Below are positions 20,306-27,931 of a DNA stretch of 27,931 nucleotides, one piece after another. The stretch is taken from positions 1 through 27,931 of the forward strand of contig JAAAIG010000508.1 in assembly GCA_015852425.1 (NCBI GenBank), read 5' to 3'. This DNA comes from Gryganskiella cystojenkinii (Eukaryota > Mortierellomycota > Mortierellomycetes > Mortierellales > Mortierellaceae). A program made the position numbers and the translations under genes. The number at the start of each line of letters is the position of its first letter. Within the stretch, counting starts at the first letter, position 1. Below the pieces are notes generated by a model. The model worked only from the letters and a program-made list of their open reading frames with translations, did no database searches and was not told where the DNA came from.

Positions 20306-20623
20306 GCCAAAGTGATCGTGACAGCGCATATGGGTTTTGACCGAGGCGTAGTCTATGGAACTATAGGTTGGGTGCGTGAGTACAAGGGTGGCAAGGTCCA
20401 TCTCCAATTGAAAGATGGCAGCCGGTTTGCACTGGATCGGATTGTGCGAGTGCAGTTGGGGGTGGTCATTCACGATGTCAGCTCCTACTGTTGTTAGCGT
20501 ACGGCCTTACTCACTCACAATGCGGTGGTGATGTACCTGAAGGATCTTATTTGTCCTGGTCTCGCGTATTTAGGAATAAGCCGAGTCCAAAAATTGGAAG
20601 ATCTTCGTGGTCAACAAGACTGA
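20306..20623 (+). pseudogene. C-terminal end of a Pif1-type helicase, probably Helitron
   Basis: The frame reads AKVIVTAHMGFDRGVVYGTI then GWVREYKGGKVHLQLKDG, the beta-barrel region near the end of Pif1/Helitron helicases ('xVMxTxNLxxxRGxxNGTxG'). A TAG at 20495-20497 interrupts it. Between stops, an alternative frame gives LAYGLTHSQ (compare the conserved 'LAYAxTxHKxQG'), then the first frame resumes with PGLAYLGISRVQKLEDLRG, matching the last conserved helicase motif ('YVALSRV'). It thus has at least one nonsense codon and two compensating frameshifts. It lies in the same orientation as the N-terminal-like relic and one Rep fragment. Confidence 0.6.
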
Positions 20624-20708
20624 TTATTTCAAGACGTTATTCCCACCACAAAAAGTCCGCGATCGACTATTGAAATAAACAGAAAAGGACAAATCTATTT
20701 GCTGGGTA

Positions 20709-21628
20709 TACCCGTCACTCCTATGTGACGGGTATCGACTTATATGACGGGTGCCCGTCAAATAAGTTTTCTTTTTTTCTTTTGTTATAGTAATATGCAG
20801 TTGAAAAAAGTATTTTCTGTGTGCTAATGCCAACATTACGGTAGTACGCCTCCAGCACCCGCACCACAAAATAAACAACTTCTTTCATTGAGATCCAACA
20901 GTGTGGTCGCCTATGCTGTGACACCGCATTTTCTTTCGTCCTCCATGATCAATACCCTTTCTGTTTATCTTTTTTTATTTTATTTTTTGTCTCTTGGCTA
21001 TGTTTTAGTCTTTGTGTGATCTGGAATTGCGACCTTTCTGACTCCAGCGACCGCGGGTATTGGTCTTTTTTTTAATTCTGTGAAGTGTTTGATCCGTCGA
21101 TTTGAAAGTCGTCCTTTGCCTGCTGCGGGTCAGAGTCCCTGTGCTCGATGTCAGTTTCTTCTCTCGAGTAATACTTGAAATTGCGTCGACTACTCTTGCG
21201 AACTTTTCAGGTTCTCTACAATCTCGACAATTTTCATTGTGAGTTCTGTAATTGTACCAAGTTTCTGTGACTTATACTATCCTTTCTATATCTTTTGCAC
21301 TCGCGTGTTTCTTTTCTCTCTGCCCGTGATACCCCGCTGGAAATAACGAACATGGTTCTTTTCGGGTAGCACGCAACTTCGCTCATGCGTTGCTTTCTTT
21401 ACCTCCCTCGCCTTTTTCTCCTAAATGCTCCTCTGTTGGAGGATATGCGAGGTGAATTGACCATTGGCAGACCAACGAGGGCGTCTGAAGATGGTTGTAT
21501 TACGCGACAGGCCCTACCCGTTGGTTAGATATTTTGCTTATTTGACGGGTTACCCTTCAAATACGACAAAGTTTTGGCTCGGAAATGTGACTGCGTTTAT
21601 ATGCATGGCCCGTCATACATGACGGGTA
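20709..21628. mobile_element. 920-bp inverted-repeat element with TGACGGG motif array
   Basis: The left end starts TACCCGTCA and the right end finishes TGACGGGTA. The heptamer TGACGGG or its complement occurs at 20711, 20726, 20745 and 20754 on the left, and at 21543, 21609 and 21620 on the right. Both flanks also share CCCGTCAAATAAG (20754-20766) as an inverted copy near 21537-21549. Clustered, palindromic subterminal sites at both ends of a non-coding, T-rich interior suggest a non-autonomous DNA transposon whose transposase binds this heptamer. Superfamily is unknown and no clear target duplication is seen. Confidence 0.5.
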
Positions 21629-21736
21629 TCAAACCTGGACCCTGCATTATTTTAGCTCAGCCAGAAAATGCGGTGAACAAACAAACAAAATTCGAGGTTT
21701 CAAAGCACCGCATTTTTTTTTAATTTTTTTTTGAAC

Positions 21737-22053
21737 TCATCTGTCGATATGTTGTGGAAGCATGGGGTGATCACGGATCTGGTCGACAAGGGCACTAAAC
21801 ACACTCCTCGTCGTCCTGAAGACCGATCTGAACTTAGCCTCCGAAAGATTCTGAAACATGAATGGAAAAAAGTTGTCCTGACGGGAAAAGTTCTTTCGTA
21901 CACAAAACGAGAAGCTGACAAGACCTCGTGGAAGTGGACAAACTCTTCAGTCGTTTCCTCGTCGTTGTCAAAATGAGAGGCTATGATGGAGAGCTCCATA
22001 TTGTGAAAAAGTTGTTTGTGATCAGAGGAAAAGGGCACGGTGAAGGAGGTCAT
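21737..22053 (-). pseudogene. Harbinger/PIF (DDE_4) transposase N-terminal relic
   Basis: From an ATG at 22053 the minus strand reads MTSFTVPFSSDHKQL, then EEFVHFHEVLSASRFVYER. After a frame change near 21880 it continues DNFFPFMFQNLSEAKFRSVF and FSALVDQIRDHPML before a TGA at 21737-21739. The 'LSExxFRxxFRxxRxxFxxLVxxIxDHPxF' pattern is typical of HARBI1-like transposases just before the DDE core. The catalytic core is absent. The frame change falls at CGTCAG/GAC and could also be a short intron. ATGCGG-type repeats flank it on both sides. Confidence 0.6.
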
Positions 22054-22215
22054 TGGTATCGAACAGTGATATGATTATTTTTGTGGTAGAGAAAAGTCGC
22101 AAAAGAAATATGGAAACAAAAGGGCGAGCTAGTCTACAAAGAAATTGAAGTGGGGGGATTTTGATGATCTGCGCATAGCCCTAAAAGGACAAAGGACTGT
22201 GCGGTTGATGCATTT

Positions 22216-22335
22216 AAGAATGCGGTGGCCTGCACCCCGACGTAAACTCGAATGCGTTGGCCTCGACCCTCACGCATTCTTGAATGCGGCGGGGTGCAAA
22301 ACGTGGGCTCTTTCTTTTTTTGAGAATGCGCCGCA
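22216..22335. repeat. Cluster of AATGCGG-type palindromic motifs beside the Harbinger relic
   Basis: AATGCGGTG (22219), AATGCGTTG, a near-perfect palindrome GCATTCTTGAATGC followed by GGCGG, and AATGCGCCG occur within about 120 bp. Further copies in either orientation lie at 20922, 21667 and 21705. They probably represent worn terminal or subterminal inverted repeats of the Harbinger-type element; 21705 (CACCGCATT) and 22219 would bound the transposase relic. Confidence 0.4.
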
Positions 22336-22728
22336 CTTTTGGTGGCACAGAAATAAAATACAGTGAAAAAAGGCCAAGTTTGGCTTGGATTGATCTTTCG
22401 CCACTGGTTTCTGGCAAGAGTACGGAGAGCAGTGGTAGTCTAATCGGTAGTTGAACAAGATTTATTTTTCACGAATGACCCAAAAAAAAAATCATGTTGT
22501 GAACTTTATCGCCAGCCAGTAAAGTCGACGGACGGTCCGCTTCGGACTTGGACTAAAATATGAAGAAAGAAAAGGACAACGAGCCTTTCGACAAACCCTC
22601 GTGGACCTCGCCAGCTTCGCCTATTTTAACCTTTTTTTTTCTTTTCTGTTTTTTTTCCTTCTTTCTTCCCTTACCCTCTTGCACCCCCTTGTTCTCCCCT
22701 AATAATTCACCCAGTTGAATCCAACAAT
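22336..22728. other. Promoter region of the gene at 22729
   Basis: No gene. From about 22620 to 22700 the plus strand is a long pyrimidine tract (runs of T and C), then CACCCCC and an A-rich context just before the ATG, which is typical of fungal core promoters and leaders. No TATA box is evident. Confidence 0.35.
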
Positions 22729-23603
22729 ATGTCCAGAAGAAACATTGCTATCCTTGCTTCCCTGCTCTTAAGCGTTGCAGCCTCAGTCGAGGCCTTCAAC
22801 CTGGGCGAAGCTAGCTCGTATGTTACCAGAGGATTAGGCCCAATCATGTCAACTGCTTTATACAAAGAAAGATCCCATCTGGAGTCAAGAAGCTTGCAAA
22901 AGCGTGACCAGACGTGCTCCGAAGGCACCTATTAGTAAGTCGTTCTCCCCCACCCCAATTCATTTGCTACTTAGTGTGTCAATGGCTGAGCGCACCGTTG
23001 TCGGTCCCTCCCAACACCCTCCCTTCACTCTCCAGACATCATTTGAAATAAGAATGGGGCAATGAGATGAAAAAGTGCGGAGATGGCGGTGTTTTTAGTC
23101 TATCAGTCAATAGAGTTTTAAAAGCGGCGTGTTTCCTCTCATCTCTCATGAATACTGGCATACTGTTTTTATGAGCCCATGAGCTAACTTTATTTTTTGT
23201 TTTACACTGCCACTCCACATGTATCAAATTTAACTATTTCTTGAATAGTCGCACATATTGCACAGGTGCTACCTTCTGCGCTGGTGCCGACACATGCATC
23301 AACTACATCTATATTATCCTTGGTGCCATTGCTCTTCTCCTGATGATTTGCGGCTGTATCAAACGATGCAGCAGTAGTCCTCCCCCTCCTCAGGCTTCTG
23401 TCGTCGTCGCCACCGCCCCTGGTACTCAACCTGGAATGACTTATGCCCAGCCACCTACTACCTATCCTAGCACCTACCCTGCCCAGACTCCATATTCTGC
23501 TGCCAGCCCTGCTCCACCATCTCCCTATTACCCTGGTCAGCAAGCCCCTAGCCCCTACGCTCAGCCAGCCCCCTACTCCCACCCATCTTCCGGTGTGGTG
23601 TAG
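22729..23603 (+). CDS. Small secreted-type single-span membrane protein with Pro/Tyr-rich tail
   Basis: Two exons, 22729-22934 and 23249-23603, joined across a 314-nt GT-AG intron (TA/GTAAGT, AATAG/T) with phase 2 kept; 186 residues. Residues 1-22 are a signal peptide (LLLSVAASVEA). Then comes a short pro-like region ending QKR, a dibasic Kex2-type site. Next is a small Cys-rich module (C.EGTYY, CTGATFCAGADTC), a membrane helix of about 20 residues (IYIILGAIALLLMICGC) and a cytosolic tail rich in Pro, Tyr, Gln and Ser with PPPP and repeated SPYYP/PYAQP-like units. The plan resembles small Cys/Tyr-rich adaptors (CYYR1/shisa-like) whose tails recruit WW-domain partners such as ubiquitin ligases, but that is analogy only. 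AATAAA follows 44 nt after the stop. Confidence 0.8.
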
Positions 23604-23646
23604 TGAAACCAGAACACACAAGCACCCTTTCAGTGAAAATCAAAAT

Positions 23647-23652
23647 AATAAA
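23647..23652 (+). terminator. Candidate poly(A) signal
   Basis: AATAAA 44 nt after the stop codon of the small membrane protein gene, at a distance normal for fungal 3' ends. Confidence 0.4.
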
Positions 23653-24172
23653 AGAGCGAGAGCAAAGGCAACTTTGCTCTTTGAACGGTTCTTTCTTTTT
23701 TTACCTTTACCATGAACCTTTGATCTTGTTGAACAATACCTTCTTTTTGACGACTGGCTCTTACCAACGGTCCTTTGTGCCAGCTGTCCCCCACCAACAG
23801 TCTTGGACCCGACGATAATTTGGTGCCATCTCCCTTTGTTTCCCGATCAAGTTTGCGCAAAAGTATCCAGTTTAAGCTTCCACTCTGATAAGTAGTCCCA
23901 TTGTACTTTCAATCCTCCCCCACGCAGGCAATCCCCGTTCCCTTTGACGATGCTTGCATCTGCCCTTGTTCCAGCTGACCGAGATCCCCAAACCTCTGTT
24001 CGTTACATCGCACCGGCGGTGCTCACTATGTTTAAGCTTCGTCTTCGCCTAAACTGCCGCAGCAAATTTAAGCATCTCCTGCAGTGTGCCTTAGTGGTAG
24101 TAAACAAAACACCATAATCGACTTAAACTCGACTTTGGCACTGCCTCTGAAACAAACAAACCATTCGTCGAT
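23653..24172. other. Intergenic, no gene seen
   Basis: Contains T-rich sequence and three scattered TTTAAGC words (about 23870, 24030 and 24068) with no array structure. No coding potential was recognised. Confidence 0.35.
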
Positions 24173-24684
24173 TTAAAAATAAACAAATCTCCCCAGTCTA
24201 ACATAACAGAGCCAGGAAATATTGTGCATTTCAGACGAGTTGAGTTTATTCAGTAATTTGAGAAAAACTGCAGTCGTTTCCACAATAGTTGCCACTCCTC
24301 GGACAATAACCTTCAGCTCTTGCAACTTGGCAGTGAGATCTGTAATGTGGTTGTCCTTATTCTTTCCAAGCGTCCACGGTTGAATCCTCCTTTGTATCAA
24401 CATCAAACTCATACTCGCTTATAGGAGAATCGGACCATCTTCCAGTTTTCAATTGTGGCATAGTTTCCACTAGGTTCTAGTTAGCAGTCACTCGCAGACA
24501 GGTTAATACACCTCTCCTGCTCAGAATAAAAAGATCCCTCTCTTGTTCTCATTCTATCACGAATGCCATTATGTATCTCAACACCAGTGTCATCGAGAAT
24601 AGCTGGACCTTTCTCTGATTTTTGAAGTACACGCAGAATTCGTCTCCGTCGCTTCATTTTCAGCATTGAATTGTTCGCTGACAA
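24173..24684 (-). pseudogene. Broken small gene or exon fragments, coiled-coil region
   Basis: Three coding-like pieces follow each other on the minus strand in different frames. The first (24684-24481) has KMKRRRRILRVLQKSEKGPA. The second is a 34-codon piece from ATG at 24461 (SDSPISEYEFDVDTKEDSTV). The third overlaps it with a one-base shift and reads ITDLTAKLQELKVIVRGVAT, a likely coiled coil, to 24173. Codon use and composition look real, but I could not find splice sites that join all three in frame. It could be a decayed gene or one with introns I misjudge. The family was not recognised. Confidence 0.3.
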
Positions 24685-24853
24685 ATTCGTGGTCGAGAAA
24701 AGCGATGGTCATTCTCATGATGCTCATTGACATGATTGAAAGAAAAACAAGAGCAGTGTCCTACTCGGCCTCACGGCTCCCTCGGCGCCTCGCCCGCCTG
24801 GTCACGACCTGAAAATGTCCTCACGCTGAAACTTCTCTGGATTTTCAATGTGA

Positions 24854-25027
24854 GTTATTCATATCTTCGTCGACTACAAGGCGCCAATTTATCTTCACAA
24901 CTTGCGCGCTAAAAATCAGAGACTGGTCAAGTGGAGTCTGGCCCTTGGTCGCTTCAGAGCCAATATCCATCATCGCCCTGGTCGACGTATGGAAGACACA
25001 CGGATCATCTCTGGCGCATTCTCGTGA
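24854..25027 (+). pseudogene. Ty3/gypsy RNase H fragment
   Basis: The plus-strand frame reads VDYKAPIYLHNLRAKNQRLV then KWSLALGRFRANIHHRPGRR. This matches the end of the RNase H domain of Ty3/gypsy polyproteins, where a 'TDHxAL' segment is followed by 'RLxRWxLxLxxF...IxHRPG'. The usual ADALSR that follows is lost and a stop is reached at 25025-25027. No long terminal repeats, reverse transcriptase or integrase are visible nearby, so it is a solitary worn piece of about 170 bp. Confidence 0.6.
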
Positions 25028-25410
25028 TTGACAACAGCTTGCCTCTCACGATTGGTTTGGAAAACGAAATGATGCCGTTGAGGATCGAGATGACTGTCGA
25101 CAAGTCTTGGTTATCACCGCTGTCCATTCTTCGTCTCCCACGCTCTCATTTTGTTACGGGGTTGAGTTTTGCAACTTTTCCTGCTCTCTAATTGTTATTT
25201 AACAAATTAAGCTGCCAGGTCTGTCTGGTTTAAGACGAAAGACTTGATTGAGCAAGACGCCAGAATAAAAATTGAACTCCTTCACTCGTTAATTTTCTGA
25301 CCATTCCGTTTCACTTATTCTTGTCCAATATCTCACTTTCTTTCCTTCTTTCTCTCTTTCTCTGTTCCATATCTTTCTTTATTCGGTGAACTTTTTTTCT
25401 AAAATGATTA
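25028..25410. other. Intergenic, 3' flank of the STAND gene
   Basis: A CT-rich tract (25335-25380) and a minus-strand AATAAA precede the stop of the WD40 gene. Nothing else is recognised. Confidence 0.4.
25378..25383 (-). terminator. Candidate poly(A) signal, minus strand
   Basis: The minus strand reads AATAAA 28 nt after the stop codon of the WD40 gene. Confidence 0.35.
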
Positions 25411-27930
25411 TCAATTACATGACGACAGTGATTCATGGCTGGGAAGAATCGGTTCGAAAATTGCTCCCCGCTGCTTCAAAAGTGCTGCATTTGACGTACT
25501 TAAGCTCCTTGCCCCCTCGAGTGAACAGTCCTTCACGTTCAACTCCCCACGTGAGGACGTCCAGATTAACCGCACCTGAACTTTATCCCCTTCTTCGATC
25601 ACCTCTCGCTGGCAAACTAATCGATCAATACCACCAGATACCAGATAGCTGCAGTCAGGTGTCGATACCCAGGAAAGGCTCAAAATGCTTCCACCAAAAC
25701 TTTCAACCACTGCCCGACATTGCCCCGAGGCAACATCCCACAACCGCAATGTTTCGTCATCACTGCCTGAGGCAATCTGCATGCCATTTGGTGAATACAC
25801 CACACTATTGACTGTGTCAGTGTGTCCTTCAAAGACGTGCTGGAGGCGTCCGCTTTGCGCGTCCCACAGGTGGACCATCTTGTCTCTACTGCCTGAGGCG
25901 ATCTGAATGTTGCTTGGCGAGTATGCCACACTAAAGACAGCATCCGTATGTCCATGGAGGGTGTGCCCAGGAGTTCCATTTTGTGTGTCCCACAAACGGA
26001 CCGTATTATCCCAACTGCCTGATGCGATTTGTGTGCCACTTGGCGAGTACGAAAGACTCCAAACCCAAGAGGTATGTCCCTCCAAGATGTGCCCAGAGGC
26101 TCCACTTTGCGTGTCCCACAGACGGATCGTATTGTCAGAGCTACCTGAGGCGATCTGTGTACCGTTTGGCGAGTATGCCACGCTCTTGACCCATCCACTA
26201 TGTCCTTTCAAAATGTGCCCAGAGGCTCCACTTTGTGTCTCCCATAGACGGACCGTCTCATCATAACTGCCAGAGGCGATCTGCATACCATCCGGCGAGT
26301 ATGCCACACTCGTAACAGCAGCAGCATGCCCTTTCCAGGTGTGCCTAGAGGCTCCACTTTGAGCGTCCCACACACGAACTGTCTTGTCATCACTGCCTGA
26401 GGCAATCTGTGCACCACTTGGCGAATACGTCACGCTGCTAACAAGGTCGGCGTGTCCTTCAAACATGTGCCCAAGAATTCTGCTTGGTACGTCCCAAAGA
26501 CGAACTGTTCTGTCACCGCTTCCTGAGGCAATCCGCATGCCGTTCGGCGAATACACCAAGCTAGTGACCTCTCTGGAATGTCCTTCAAAGGTGTGCCCAG
26601 GGGTTCCGCTTTGTGTGTCCCACAAACGGACCGTGTTATCCCAACTGCCTGATGCGATTTGTGTACCATTTGGCGAGTACGAAAGACTCGAAACGTAAGA
26701 GGTATGTCCCTCCAAGATGTGCCCAGAGGCTCCACTTTGCGTGTCCCACAGACGGATCGTATTGTCAGAGCTACCTGAGGCGATCTGCGTACCGTTTGGC
26801 GAGTATGACACGATCTTAACCACATGGGTGTGGCCTTCAAAGGTGCGCCATGGGGCTCCGCTTTGCACGTCCCACAGACGGACGGTCTTGTCATCACTAC
26901 CCGAGGCTATATGTGTACCAGTTGGTGAATACACTAAGCTATTAACGACATCGGTATGTCCATGTAGTATGTGCCCAGAGGCTCTACCCTGTATGTCCCA
27001 CAGGCGAATTGTCTTGTCATCGCTGCCAGAGGCAATCTGCGCGCCGCTTGGTGAATACGCCACAGTATTAACTGCGTGGGTGTGTCCTTCAAAGATGTGA
27101 CCTGGGGTTCCGTTTCGTGCATCCCACAGGCGGACGGTCTTGTCATCACTGCCTGAGGCTATCTGTGCACCGCTTGGTGAATACACCACGCTGCTGACAT
27201 CACCTCTATGACCGCGTAAGGTTTGGGTATTTTCCCAACTTGAAGTGTCATACACTCGAATGACATCACTAAGACCAATGGCACAGACATTCCCATCTGG
27301 GGAGTACGCACAAGACCGGACCATGCTGTCTTCTTGGAGATAAGGCAATTCACCAAACTTCACGCCCGCCATATGTGCTCCACACAAATTGGCTCCACGA
27401 AGCCAGCTGTTGCGCAGCTTAACCTTTCTCAGATCTGCCCCTTGAAGCTGAGCGGAGTCAAATTGGCCATAGCTTAGATCCGCCCCCGGAATTTGGATGC
27501 CTTGCAGATTTTTCTCATTAAATCGAATCCCCGCTCTGACCAAGATCGTGATGGCATTGGCTGCTGCTTTGCGAATCTCTTGGTTAACTTTGGATTCTTC
27601 AATCATGGCGAGAAGTTGTTCCTTGAAGACTGGCTCTTGTTGCAGGCGGTCAGACAAAAAGTCTAGAATGGAAGGCTCTGCCACAAAGCTCCTCCATGAC
27701 AATGGATGATCAATGGCATTGGCAGATGACTCGGTCGTGATTGTCTCCTCTGAGTCCTCTCCCTCCTCTGGAACCAGTAGATCATCAAAACTGTAATTGG
27801 AACTGACACTGCCGCGTCTGGCTGGCGCTTCAGCTTTAACAGATTTCTTCTTGCCTTCCTGCGGTTCAAAGACAGAGCGGGCAAAGAAATACTCCAACAG
27901 GGACTTGTGGATGAAACGGTACTGGATCCC
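25411..27930 (-). CDS. STAND/NLR-like NTPase C-terminal part: pentapeptide repeats plus 14 WD40 repeats (partial)
   Basis: The frame is open to the window edge, so the N-terminus is missing; 839 residues are visible. The first residues (YRFIHKSLLEYFFARS) match the end of the winged-helix/superhelical part of NACHT-type STAND NTPases. Next come an acidic linker, a helical segment, a short pentapeptide-repeat region (IPGADLS, LQGADLR, LRGANLC) and 14 WD40 units, 42 residues each for units 2-13. These have consensus YSPxGxQIASGSxDxTVRLWD and end in GH. The end LLKQRGAIFEP is followed by TGA. Fourteen units are enough for two seven-bladed propellers. In fungi, STAND proteins with near-identical WD40 repeats (HET-E/HNWD type) act in non-self recognition and cell-death control. 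This protein may do likewise, but the effector and NTPase domains lie outside the window. Confidence 0.85.
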   Translation of the reverse strand, partial: GIQYRFIHKSLLEYFFARSVFEPQEGKKKSVKAEAPARRGSVSSNYSFDDLLVPEEGEDSEETITTESSANAIDHPLSWRSFVAEPSILDFLSDRLQQEPVFKEQLLAMIEESKVNQEIRKAAANAITILVRAGIRFNEKNLQGIQIPGADLSYGQFDSAQLQGADLRKVKLRNSWLRGANLCGAHMAGVKFGELPYLQEDSMVRSCAYSPDGNVCAIGLSDVIRVYDTSSWENTQTLRGHRGDVSSVVYSPSGAQIASGSDDKTVRLWDARNGTPGHIFEGHTHAVNTVAYSPSGAQIASGSDDKTIRLWDIQGRASGHILHGHTDVVNSLVYSPTGTHIASGSDDKTVRLWDVQSGAPWRTFEGHTHVVKIVSYSPNGTQIASGSSDNTIRLWDTQSGASGHILEGHTSYVSSLSYSPNGTQIASGSWDNTVRLWDTQSGTPGHTFEGHSREVTSLVYSPNGMRIASGSGDRTVRLWDVPSRILGHMFEGHADLVSSVTYSPSGAQIASGSDDKTVRVWDAQSGASRHTWKGHAAAVTSVAYSPDGMQIASGSYDETVRLWETQSGASGHILKGHSGWVKSVAYSPNGTQIASGSSDNTIRLWDTQSGASGHILEGHTSWVWSLSYSPSGTQIASGSWDNTVRLWDTQNGTPGHTLHGHTDAVFSVAYSPSNIQIASGSRDKMVHLWDAQSGRLQHVFEGHTDTVNSVVYSPNGMQIASGSDDETLRLWDVASGQCRAVVESFGGSILSLSWVSTPDCSYLVSGGIDRLVCQREVIEEGDKVQVRLIWTSSRGELNVKDCSLEGARSLSTSNAALLKQRGAIFEPILPSHESLSSCN
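25696..27207 (-). repeat. Tandem 126-bp WD40-coding repeats (12 units in register)
   Basis: Twelve exact-length 126-bp units without indels, flanked by two degenerate ones. Units 5-6 (26578-26829) and 10-11 (25948-26199) are nearly identical at DNA level at an offset of exactly 630 bp (five units), including a run of about 85 identical bases from 26071 and 26701. This indicates recent block duplication or gene conversion within the array. Differences between units concentrate in the first six residues after GH and near the end of each unit. Confidence 0.85.
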
Positions 27931-27931
27931 T

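Noticed and set aside
23202..23621. 139-codon antisense ORF over exon 2 of the small membrane protein
   Set aside because: Shadow of the proline-rich exon; the sense strand has a signal peptide, intron and membrane helix.
25680..27149. Long antisense and off-frame ORFs rich in repeated CGT/CVP-type units across the WD40 array
   Set aside because: They arise from the regular 126-bp repeat read in other frames; the WD40 frame has clear family signatures and the right end.
25696..27207. Regular direct repeats, considered as a CRISPR-like or satellite array
   Set aside because: The period is exactly 126 bp with no spacers and every unit translates to a WD40 blade.

Overview
The window looks like nuclear DNA of a filamentous fungus, most likely an early-diverging one (Mucoromycota, Mortierella-like). 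Reasons: GT-AG introns mostly 80-140 nt long, pyrimidine-rich leaders before start codons, multi-exon genes on both strands, a STAND/NLR-type protein with a long WD40 tail, a beta-propeller fused to a TRP-like channel, an NRPS end piece, and remnants of Helitron, Harbinger, Ty3/gypsy and MITE elements. The assignment to phylum is inference; no marker gene is present.

Left part (1-9.6 kb). A tRNA-like fragment lies at the left edge, then a decayed repeat copy and about 1.4 kb with no recognisable gene. A 520-residue three-helix surface protein is on the minus strand (1922-3484), with a long upstream region holding a possible TATA box. Two tandem paralogous genes of an unrecognised family follow on the plus strand (6025-6747 and 7854-9041). 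The second has a coiled-coil tail and no ATG where its start is expected.

Middle (9.6-15.6 kb, minus strand). Reading across splice sites, I reconstruct one 14-exon gene of about 1,621 residues: an N-terminal region, a beta-propeller, a helical linker, a six-helix ion-transport domain and a coiled-coil tail. Every junction keeps frame, but one step needs an unusually short 39-nt intron to skip an in-frame TAA.

Transposon-rich stretch (16.2-22.4 kb). This holds a 197-bp TA-flanked MITE, a Helitron N-terminal-like relic, the 3' end of an NRPS gene (adenylation tail, carrier domain, thioesterase) broken by one TGA, a second copy of the repeat seen at the left edge, head-to-head Helitron Rep fragments, a Helitron Pif1-helicase end, a 920-bp inverted-repeat element carrying a TGACGGG motif, and a Harbinger transposase relic. 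The NRPS end lying between Helitron pieces raises the possibility of gene capture.

Right part (22.7-27.9 kb). A two-exon gene for a small single-span membrane protein (22729-23603) is followed by decayed fragments, including a gypsy RNase H remnant. On the minus strand, the 3' part of a STAND-NTPase gene with pentapeptide repeats and 14 WD40 repeats runs off the right edge. The genes do not form an operon or an obvious pathway. The shared themes are propeller-bearing sensor-like proteins and heavy transposon turnover.
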